From positions 1 through 10,848 of the forward strand of contig CALCSH010000466.1 in the NCBI GenBank assembly GCA_937893815.1: a DNA stretch of 10,848 nucleotides, read 5' to 3'. Positions 1 to 4,851 of this stretch are shown piece by piece. The stretch comes from an uncultured Anaerolineae bacterium. Lineage in GTDB: Bacteria > Chloroflexota > Anaerolineae > Anaerolineales > UBA11858. The notes under the pieces are model-generated. The model was given only the letters and a program-made list of their open reading frames with translations, did no database searches and had not been told where the DNA came from. The stretch's first letter is position 1. Each line of letters starts with the position of its first letter. Position numbers and translations under genes: made by a program.

Positions 1-45
1 CAGATAGCATTACTGGCCAACATGGCTAGCTGGTATCGCAATTAG
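1..45 (+). CDS. possible C-terminal end of an unknown protein
   Basis: The first frame of the window is open for 14 codons and ends in TAG at 43-45, reading ...MASWYRN. The other two plus-strand frames stop earlier. The fragment is too short to assign to a family, and an open run of 14 codons is expected by chance fairly often. If real, it would be the last gene of the element that ends near the tRNA fragment at 487. Confidence 0.2.
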   Translation, partial: QIALLANMASWYRN

Positions 46-196
46 CCTATCAATTCCATAATTACCCTGAAATCAGGAATGAGTTCCTACCTACCCACCA
101 GAAGAACGGGAAGTGCAGATGTGGAAGTGATGAGCGTCAGATGAAAGAATGTGATGCCCGGAAACGTATGGGGGAAGGAGTTGCTAGAAAAAAGCT

Positions 197-257
197 CTAC
201 ATTCAAGTTCGATTTTACTCTGCCAATGTATTGGCGCATAATCAAACTTGAATGTAG
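197..257. repeat. nested inverted repeat (13-bp arms with an inner hairpin)
   Basis: CTACATTCAAGTT at 197-209 is the exact reverse complement of 245-257. Four more pairs continue inward after one mismatch (211-214 with 240-243). Between them lies a second hairpin, GCCAA (222-226) with TTGGC (231-235). The whole unit folds into one long cruciform-like stem. No T-run follows directly. It could be a transcript-end structure, a small non-autonomous repeat or a protein-binding site at the end of an integrated element. Its role is unknown. Confidence 0.6.
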
Positions 258-267
258 ATAATAGCAA

Positions 268-293
268 AATCCCCACAAATATTTGTGGGGATT
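268..293. terminator. 26-bp perfect palindrome, possible bidirectional terminator
   Basis: Positions 268-280 (AATCCCCACAAAT) are exactly complementary to 281-293, giving a 13-bp palindrome with a GC-rich middle. On the plus strand it is followed by ATTCCTATTT, and on the minus strand by ATTTTGCTATT. The tails are only moderately T-rich on either side, so termination is plausible but not certain. It lies 11 bp after the nested inverted repeat at 197-257. Confidence 0.4.
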
Positions 294-353
294 CCTATTT
301 GTTGGTGGATGATCGATGCAGATCGGCAATCCAATTGGATGTGATACAGTCTG

Positions 354-375
354 TGACGTGCAACTGACGTGCAAA
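354..375 (+). repeat. tandem repeat of TGACGTGCAA, possible integrase arm sites
   Basis: TGACGTGCAAC (354-364) is followed immediately by TGACGTGCAAA (365-375), so ten bases are repeated exactly at an 11-bp period, about one helical turn. A 12-bp perfect palindrome (ATCCAATTGGAT, 329-340) lies just upstream. Short direct repeats one turn apart, about 110 bp from a tRNA fragment, resemble the arm-type sites that tyrosine integrases bind. No integrase is visible in the window, so the function is inferred from position only. Confidence 0.35.
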
Positions 376-472
376 CTGGGTGGAAGCAATGTACAGGATG
401 CACACATTGGACAATTGATACCCCCATATGTGGACATAGAGGGCGTTGTTCCACCATATATACGGGATGGAC

Positions 473-490
473 GAAGATAAATAAATCTTC
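473..490. other. inverted repeat across the presumed attachment core
   Basis: GAAGAT (473-478) is complementary to ATCTTC (485-490), separated by six bases. The right arm overlaps the first bases of the tRNA-Arg fragment, including two anticodon bases. Paired 6-bp arms around a 6-8 bp spacer are the usual core layout of tyrosine-recombinase sites, and anticodon loops are common crossover points. This reading depends on the element hypothesis for 1-528. Confidence 0.35.
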
Positions 491-528
491 TAAGCCGATG
501 GTTGTGCGTTCGAATCGCACCGGGGGCG
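487..528 (+). pseudogene. 3' half of tRNA-Arg(TCT), probable attachment-site remnant
   Basis: The 42 nt fit canonical tRNA numbering from position 32 to 73. They comprise anticodon loop CTTCTAA with anticodon TCT (489-491), anticodon 3' stem GCCGA, a 5-nt variable loop, a perfect T arm (GTGCG, loop TTCGAAT, CGCAC at 504-520), the acceptor 3' strand CGGGGGC (521-527) and discriminator G528. The matching 5' half is absent: the bases before the loop (TAAAT) cannot pair with GCCGA, and no GCCCCCG acceptor strand with a D arm is present at the right distance. A tRNA cut exactly at the anticodon loop is the normal result of an element integrating into a tRNA gene. The element would then lie to the left, with the restored complete tRNA beyond it. 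The transcript as it stands cannot make a functional tRNA. Confidence 0.7.
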
Positions 529-546
529 CTGATTTGTACCATTTTC

Positions 547-574
547 AAAGCCTGCTTTTCAGCGGGCTTTTTTT
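547..574 (+). terminator. Rho-independent terminator after the tRNA-Arg fragment
   Basis: AAAGCCTGC (547-555) pairs with GCGGGCTTT (562-570), with one T-G pair and loop TTTTCA, and a T-run continues to 574. This is a strong terminator for plus-strand transcription and presumably ended the original tRNA-Arg gene. The pirin gene ends at 578 on the other strand, so the hairpin may also serve it, although the minus-strand tail is poor in T. Confidence 0.85.
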
Positions 575-577
575 GTG

Positions 578-1450
578 TTATTTCTGGCTTACAAATGTCC
601 CATTACGCAAATCGATAAACGCTTGCTGTATTTCTTCCTGGGTGTTCATCACAAACGGTCCGTAGGGTGCGATGGGTTCCTTGAAGGGAGCACCCGCCAT
701 GAGCATGAAACGTGCTCGCTCATCGTTGGCGGCCTGTATGCCCAGCGAATCGCCGTCGTCAAAGACCAGCATCTTGACGGCATCCACTCGCTCACCGCGT
801 CCGTCATCGTCCAAGCCGCAATATACTGCGCCTTCAAATAAATACGCAATCGCAAAATGCCCGGCCTCCACCGGTAAGTAAAACGCCGCGCCAGGTTCCA
901 GGGTTATATCCATGTACAACGGTTGTGCTTCAATTTCGGTTACCGGCCCGCGCACGCCTTCAAATTCACCGGCGACAACCCGCACCAATACGCCGGGTTT
1001 CTCCAATGTGGGAATACTTTCAGCATTGATTTCCTGATAGCGCGGCTGGCTCATCTTGCGGGCGGCGGGCAGATTGACCCATAGTTGAAAGCCGTTAATG
1101 ATGCCACTTGGTCCACGTTGGGGCATTTCTTCGTGCATGATGCCGCGTCCGCTGGTCATCCATTGCACATCGCCGGGGCCAATTACGCCCATATTGCCCA
1201 GGCTGTCGCGATGGCGCACATTTCCTTCAAGCATATAGGTCACGGTTTCGATGCCGCGGTGTGGATGTGTGGGGAATCCAACCGGCGGCCTTTCGATGGG
1301 ATCATTAAATGCGAAGTGGTCGAACAGCAAAAATGGGTCAAATAGATTGTCGCGCCGCGGCCCGAAAGAACGCCGCAGTAAAACGCCGGCACCCTCCACA
1401 ACAAGCTGCGGTTCTATGGTCTCGAGAAGTTGGCGGGGTTGATTGTTCAT
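578..1450 (-). CDS. pirin family protein
   Basis: This 290-residue protein is a bicupin of the pirin (YhhW/PIR) family. The N-terminal cupin has the family signature from FPTHPHRG to the HEE motif. The four metal ligands of human pirin (two His in HPH, then His and Glu) correspond to His62, His64, His106 and Glu108 here, so the iron site appears intact. The Pirin_C domain lies at roughly residues 180-285. Length is normal for the family. Bacterial pirins are variously linked to quercetin dioxygenase activity or to binding metabolic enzymes, and the sequence does not say which applies. The ATG at 1450 is preceded by GGAG about 10 nt upstream. A TATAAT on the minus strand (1491-1486) provides a promoter. 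The gene is transcribed divergently from the neighbouring TIM-barrel gene and has no operon partner. Confidence 0.93.
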   Translation of the reverse strand: MNNQPRQLLETIEPQLVVEGAGVLLRRSFGPRRDNLFDPFLLFDHFAFNDPIERPPVGFPTHPHRGIETVTYMLEGNVRHRDSLGNMGVIGPGDVQWMTSGRGIMHEEMPQRGPSGIINGFQLWVNLPAARKMSQPRYQEINAESIPTLEKPGVLVRVVAGEFEGVRGPVTEIEAQPLYMDITLEPGAAFYLPVEAGHFAIAYLFEGAVYCGLDDDGRGERVDAVKMLVFDDGDSLGIQAANDERARFMLMAGAPFKEPIAPYGPFVMNTQEEIQQAFIDLRNGTFVSQK

Positions 1451-1485
1451 TAGGTAGACTCCATAAATATGATGGATAATATCCG

Positions 1486-1491
1486 ATTATA
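1486..1491 (-). promoter_or_regulatory. -10 element for the pirin gene
   Basis: The minus strand reads TATAAT at 1491-1486, 35 bp before the pirin ATG. This leaves room for a short leader with the GGAG ribosome-binding site. The expected -35 position (CATGCA) is a poor match to TTGACA, so the promoter is supported mainly by its perfect -10 and its position. Confidence 0.5.
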
Positions 1492-1571
1492 CCGGGAAAA
1501 TTCAGGTTTGCATGAAGAGGTTTAGGATATTCAGACAGCTAAATTTCGGAGGTCTTTTTACAACTTGAAGG

Positions 1572-1577
1572 TATAAT
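1572..1577 (+). promoter_or_regulatory. -10 element placing the transcript start at the ATG of the TIM-barrel gene
   Basis: TATAAT at 1572-1577 lies exactly 7 nt before ATG 1585, so the predicted transcription start falls at or next to the start codon and the mRNA would be leaderless. No good -35 is seen at 17 bp. The same arrangement, with a very similar sequence, precedes the leader ORF at 2725. Confidence 0.5.
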
Positions 1578-1584
1578 CTTGCTC

Positions 1585-2565
1585 ATGCAATGGATGCTCA
1601 ACATCAGCACGCATCAGAACGACCTGGAAACCCTTGATCATAATTGGGAGAATGCCCGTCAATTGCTGCAACAACATCAATTTGATGGCTTTGAACTATA
1701 TCCGGTGGATGGTTATGCTTTTTCCAAAATTCCCTCCGACTTAATCCAGGGCGTGCATTTGCGCTTTTTCCCAATCATGGATCCTATTTGGCACGGTAAT
1801 CGTGCTCGTCTATTGGAAATCTTTGATGATGATGCTACTATCGAGCATTTTTACGGTGGGCTTGATCGGGAGGCTGTCATCAGCGTTTACCGGAAGCAAC
1901 TTGATTTAGCTCATGATCTGGGTGCAAAATATGTTGTTTTCCACGCTGCTCAATGTGAACTGGAACATATTTACCAGTGGAATTGTCCCTGGGATTGGCG
2001 TGAAACTATCGATATGAGCGCGGAAATTATCAGCGAAGTGATGCAAGATACGCGCTACGGCGGCGAAATCCTCTTTGAAAATTTATGGTGGCCGGGCAGC
2101 CTGCGCCTGGATTCCCCCGCGGAAATCGAACGTTTGATGGAAAAGACCAACTATTCTCGCTGTGGCATTGTGCTGGATACAGGGCATATCCTCAACAAGA
2201 ATCAGACCATTCGTTCCGAGCGGGAGGGAATTGACTATATTGTGGAAACAGTGAAAAGCCTGGGGGCAAGCCACTCATTAATTCGCGCTGTCCACCTCAC
2301 CCGAAGTCTGTCCGCCGAATATGTGATTCAATCACGCCAAATTCCAAATCCGTTTGAAAATTCCCAAAATTTTTGGGATCGCTTCATCATCGCCCACCAA
2401 CATGTGATGCAAATTGATCAGCATGATCCCTTTGACGATCCCTCCATTGAACGCCTGTTCGATTGGATTGACCCCCAATTCCTGATTTTCGAGTTTACCT
2501 ATAGGGATATGGCAGAGTGGAATGACAAAATTGCTCGTCAGCGGCGTTCCCTCCCAAATCTTTAA
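1585..2565 (+). CDS. sugar phosphate isomerase/epimerase-like TIM-barrel protein
   Basis: The 326-residue product matches the xylose-isomerase-like TIM-barrel (AP endonuclease 2, PF01261) fold. Typical strand-end motifs follow in order: GVHLRFF, GAKYVVFHAAQ, ILFENLWWPG, GIVLDTGHIL, IRAVHLTRS and LIFEFTYRD. Likely metal or catalytic residues, numbered from this start, are His120, Glu165, Asp198, His201, His237 and Glu303. The family includes isomerases, epimerases and endonuclease IV; the substrate cannot be read from sequence and there is no sugar operon around it. The start is uncertain. TTG 1579 has GAAGG 7 nt upstream, but TATAAT at 1572-1577 would start the mRNA near 1585, which favours a leaderless ATG 1585; ATG 1594 is also possible. 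A terminator overlaps the stop codon. Confidence 0.85.
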   Translation: MQWMLNISTHQNDLETLDHNWENARQLLQQHQFDGFELYPVDGYAFSKIPSDLIQGVHLRFFPIMDPIWHGNRARLLEIFDDDATIEHFYGGLDREAVISVYRKQLDLAHDLGAKYVVFHAAQCELEHIYQWNCPWDWRETIDMSAEIISEVMQDTRYGGEILFENLWWPGSLRLDSPAEIERLMEKTNYSRCGIVLDTGHILNKNQTIRSEREGIDYIVETVKSLGASHSLIRAVHLTRSLSAEYVIQSRQIPNPFENSQNFWDRFIIAHQHVMQIDQHDPFDDPSIERLFDWIDPQFLIFEFTYRDMAEWNDKIARQRRSLPNL

Positions 2566-2599
2566 GATGCGACGCGCGTATGAATGTCGCCATCTTTTT
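2564..2599 (+). terminator. Rho-independent terminator of the TIM-barrel gene
   Basis: AAGATG plus CGAC (2564-2573) pair with GTCG and CATCTT (2586-2596, one bulged C), followed by T residues to 2599. The left arm begins inside the TAA stop codon. It separates the TIM-barrel gene from the aspS leader, so aspS needs its own promoter. Confidence 0.7.
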
Positions 2600-2708
2600 G
2601 CACAAATGCAGTATCGGCCACAAAAAATCGAATCCATACGTGTTGCCGCTACATCCCTACAATTGCCCTGGCAAATTTGCATATTACGCTTCCGCTTGTG
2701 AAAAGCTA

Positions 2709-2717
2709 TGCTATAAT
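2709..2717 (+). promoter_or_regulatory. extended -10 promoter of the aspS-asnS leader
   Basis: The sequence TGCTATAAT (2709-2717) is a perfect extended -10 element (TGnTATAAT), which needs little or no -35; none is evident at 17 bp. The predicted start is near 2724, immediately before ATG 2725 of the leader ORF. The spacing between TATAAT and ATG is 7 nt, as at 1572-1585. Confidence 0.7.
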
Positions 2718-2724
2718 CCTGCGC

Positions 2725-2805
2725 ATGGAAATTTGGATATTCGGCAATCTGAACAATAATAATAACGATAATGCCGCCGATGATCTTCATCGGGCGGTTT
2801 GTTGA
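2725..2805 (+). CDS. Asn/Asp-rich attenuator leader peptide of aspS-asnS
   Basis: A 26-codon ORF from ATG 2725 to TGA 2803-2805 begins MEIWIFG and contains the run NLNNNNNDN, then AADD and a short tail. It has seven Asn codons (2746-2772) and three Asp codons (GAT at 2767, 2779, 2782). The Asn run is followed at once by RNA segment 1 of the attenuator, the placement known for trp, his and other amino-acid leader peptides. Ribosomes stalling in the Asn run would mask segment 1, while ribosomes reaching the stop would mask segment 2. The frame stays open upstream, but the promoter at 2709-2717 puts the transcript start at this ATG, so translation is probably leaderless. No Shine-Dalgarno sequence is possible in such a transcript. 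The peptide itself need have no function. Codons and structures are directly visible; regulation is inferred. Confidence 0.8.
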   Translation: MEIWIFGNLNNNNNDNAADDLHRAVC

Positions 2806-2878
2806 AGGTTGCCAATTCACTGAATTTGGATCTAGCTCAACAGTCGCCCGATGCACACCGCATAGGGCGATTTTTTTT
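2774..2878 (+). promoter_or_regulatory. ribosome-mediated transcription attenuator (stems 1:2, 2:3, 3:4)
   Basis: Segment 1 (2774-2783) pairs with segment 2 (2787-2797) in ten base pairs with one bulge. Segment 2 (2788-2796, CATCGGGCG) is exactly complementary to 2845-2853 of segment 3. This antiterminator extends through two G-U pairs and U2799-A2842, then after one bulged base through GTTGA 2801-2805 with TCAAC 2837-2841. Segment 3 (2844-2854) pairs instead with segment 4 (2860-2870) to form the terminator, followed by T8. Stall at the Asn codons favours 2:3 and readthrough into aspS. Full translation of the leader, or no translation, favours 3:4 and termination. No T-box motif is seen. The architecture is that of classical amino-acid attenuation, here for the synthetase operon. 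Confidence 0.85.
2844..2878 (+). terminator. attenuator terminator (stem 3:4 plus T8) upstream of aspS
   Basis: TCGCCC (2844-2849) pairs with GGGCGA (2865-2870). After a G-A mismatch, ATGC (2851-2854) pairs with GCAT (2860-2863) around loop ACACC. Eight T residues follow at 2871-2878. It lies between the promoter and the aspS start with no other gene to terminate, apart from the leader ORF, so it must be conditional for aspS to be expressed from this promoter. Confidence 0.85.
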
Positions 2879-2990
2879 GCGAAAATTGTGATTAATTTCC
2901 CCGATGCAAAAGATCGGGTCAGAATGAACAGATCGTATCCGATCGCTGGGAATTTTCCTGGCGGATGCACTCATTTGATGGAGGCTTTCG

Positions 2991-4757
2991 ATGTATAAAA
3001 CACACACCTGCGGCGAACTCAGCGCAGAACATATTGAGCAGCACGTTACGCTAGCCGGGTGGGTTCACCGACGCCGTGATCACGGCGGGGTAACCTTTAT
3101 GGATTTGCGTGACCGCTTTGGCTTGGTGCAGATCGTTACCAATGCCGATCTTTTCCCGAAGGCGCATCAGGCGATGATTCCTGTGCGATCCGAATGGGTG
3201 ATTCAAATCGAAGGCCTGGTGCGTGAGCGCCCGGATGGCATGAAGAATCCTGAAATTTCCACCGGTGAGATTGAAGTTGAAGTGCAAGCAGTGAAAATTC
3301 TCAACCCGGCGAAAACACCACCCATTTATATCAACAAAGAAGAAGAGATTGACGAGCAGGTGCGTTTGCGTTATCGGTATTTGGATTTGCGCACCGACCG
3401 CATGCGTGGCAATTTGGTGTTGCGCCACAAGGTGGTCAAATTTATTCGTGATTATTTGGATGAGCGCGGCTTCCTCGAAGTGGAAACCCCGATTTTATTC
3501 AAAACTACCCCCGAGGGTGCGCGTGACTATCTGGTGCCCTCGCGCGTGCATCCCGGCGAATTCTATGCCCTGCCACAGTCACCTCAACAGCTCAAACAAT
3601 TATTGATGGTTGCCGGTGTGGAGCGCTACTTCCAGATTGCGCGCTGTTTCCGTGATGAAGACCAGCGCGGCGACCGCCAACCAGAATTTACTCAGCTCGA
3701 TTTGGAGATGTCCTTTGTCGAGCGTGAGGATATCATGGCGCTGATCGAAGAGATGCTCACCAAACTGGTGGCCGCGGTGGTTCCGGACAAGAAGTTGATG
3801 CAATCCCCCTGGCCACGCTTTACCTACAACGAAGTCATGACCCGCTTTGGCAAGGATAATCCCGATGTACGCTTTGGCATGGAGTTGGTCGATTTTACTG
3901 ATCTCGCCGCGATGAGCGGTTTTCGCGTGTTTGAGAGTGTGGCTGCAGAAGGTGGGCATGTGCGCGCCATCAATGCCCGCGGGTTAGGTGATTACAGCCG
4001 TAAACAAATTGACGCACTCACAGAATATGTGGGCCAGTACGGCGTCAAAGGCCTGGCTTATATTGCTCTGACTTCCGAAGGTGAGCAGCGTTCTTCGTTT
4101 GCCAAGTTCCTCTCCGAGGCGATGCTGGCAACCTTCATCGAGCGCCTCGATGGACAACCCGGCGACCTGTTGCTCTTTGTTGCAGCAGCTCCCACGGTGG
4201 TCTTTGAGAGTCTGGGGCGTCTGCGTGAGCATTTAGGTGATCTTTTGGGTTTGCGCGGTACGGATGTGCTCGGCTTTTGCTGGGTGATCGACTTCCCCTT
4301 CGTAATGTGGAATGAAGATGAGCAGCGCTGGGACCCCAGCCACCATCTGTTTACTTCGCCGATGCCCGAAGACTTACACCTGCTTGATACAAACCCTGGC
4401 AAGGCGCGCGGCCAGCAATACGATATGGTGCTCAACGGCTATGAGGTCGGCGGCGGATCCATCCGTATTCACAACCGCGATTTGCAAGCGAAAGTTTTTG
4501 GTCTGATCGGCCTGGAGCCGGAAGTGGCTCAGGAGCGCTTCGGACATATGCTGGAAGCCTTCGAGTATGGCACCCCACCTCACGGCGGAATCGCTCCCGG
4601 CATTGACCGCATCTGTATGATTTTGGCCGGGGAGCCTAATATCCGCGAGGTGATTGCTTTCCCAAAGAATCAGAACGCTCGTGATGTCATGGGTGGCGCA
4701 CCCTCTCCAGTGGAAGCGCAGCAACTCAAGGAATTGCATATCCAATTGGATTTATAA
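2991..4757 (+). CDS. aspS: aspartyl-tRNA synthetase, probably non-discriminating
   Basis: This 588-residue class IIb synthetase has the full bacterial architecture: N-terminal OB-fold anticodon-binding domain (about 1-105), catalytic core with motif 1 near FLEVETP, QSPQ at 196-199, motif 2 FRDED at 220-224, the bacterial GAD insertion (about 285-415), and motif 3 GIAPGIDR at 533-540. It attaches aspartate to tRNA-Asp in the cytoplasm. His31 (in RRRDHGG) and Gly83 (in RPDG) match the residues that mark non-discriminating AspRS in Pseudomonas, where they occur as His31 and Gly82; discriminating enzymes such as that of E. coli have Leu at the first site. It may therefore also form Asp-tRNA-Asn. 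GGAGG lies 6 nt before the ATG. Expression should be controlled by the Asn/Asp leader attenuator at 2725-2878. asnS follows 94 bp later, probably on the same transcript. Confidence 0.97.
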   Translation: MYKTHTCGELSAEHIEQHVTLAGWVHRRRDHGGVTFMDLRDRFGLVQIVTNADLFPKAHQAMIPVRSEWVIQIEGLVRERPDGMKNPEISTGEIEVEVQAVKILNPAKTPPIYINKEEEIDEQVRLRYRYLDLRTDRMRGNLVLRHKVVKFIRDYLDERGFLEVETPILFKTTPEGARDYLVPSRVHPGEFYALPQSPQQLKQLLMVAGVERYFQIARCFRDEDQRGDRQPEFTQLDLEMSFVEREDIMALIEEMLTKLVAAVVPDKKLMQSPWPRFTYNEVMTRFGKDNPDVRFGMELVDFTDLAAMSGFRVFESVAAEGGHVRAINARGLGDYSRKQIDALTEYVGQYGVKGLAYIALTSEGEQRSSFAKFLSEAMLATFIERLDGQPGDLLLFVAAAPTVVFESLGRLREHLGDLLGLRGTDVLGFCWVIDFPFVMWNEDEQRWDPSHHLFTSPMPEDLHLLDTNPGKARGQQYDMVLNGYEVGGGSIRIHNRDLQAKVFGLIGLEPEVAQERFGHMLEAFEYGTPPHGGIAPGIDRICMILAGEPNIREVIAFPKNQNARDVMGGAPSPVEAQQLKELHIQLDL

Positions 4758-4785
4758 TTTAGCCTGGAAACATCACCACTAAGAC

Positions 4786-4828
4786 ACGAAGTCACAAAAC
4801 AAAAATCTTCGAGCCTTGGTGACTTCGT
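4786..4828. repeat. imperfect palindromic repeat between aspS and asnS
   Basis: ACGAAGTCAC (4786-4795) is exactly complementary to GTGACTTCGT (4819-4828), with a 23-nt middle. The wording (CACTAAGACACGAAG...) resembles the widespread small palindromic repeats built on CACNAAGACAC that are common in intergenic spaces of environmental bacteria. No T-run follows, so it should not stop transcription into asnS. It may affect mRNA processing or be inert. Confidence 0.55.
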
Positions 4829-4851
4829 AGTACTGATAAAGAGGAGAGTTT

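Noticed and set aside
197..257. Integron attC site
   Set aside because: The imperfect stem looked suggestive, but the conserved RYYYAAC and GTTRRRY ends are missing and there is no cassette structure.
420..449. Possible degenerate 5' half of the tRNA-Arg (CCCCC, TGGA, ATAGAG, GCGTTG)
   Set aside because: Some words resemble a tRNA 5' half, but the D stem and anticodon 5' stem do not pair and about 35 extra bases separate it from the 3' half. An intron-containing tRNA is not supported; chance or decay is likelier.
87..548. 153-codon minus-strand open frame
   Set aside because: It runs antisense through the tRNA-Arg fragment (the GAIRTHNHRL stretch is a known false translation of tRNA complements), covers the palindromes and has low-complexity content. 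Not a gene.
2584..2805. 73-codon ORF extending the leader peptide upstream
   Set aside because: Its first 47 codons lie before the extended -10 promoter and overlap the terminator region of the preceding gene. Only the last 26 codons from ATG 2725 fit the transcript.
2332..2970. 212-codon minus-strand ORF
   Set aside because: It overlaps the end of the TIM-barrel gene and the whole aspS leader, and has no recognisable domain.
2724..2990. T-box riboswitch upstream of aspS
   Set aside because: No T-box sequence (AGGGTGGNACCGCG-like) or stem I specifier layout is seen. The leader ORF with Asn codons and three alternative stems explains the region better.
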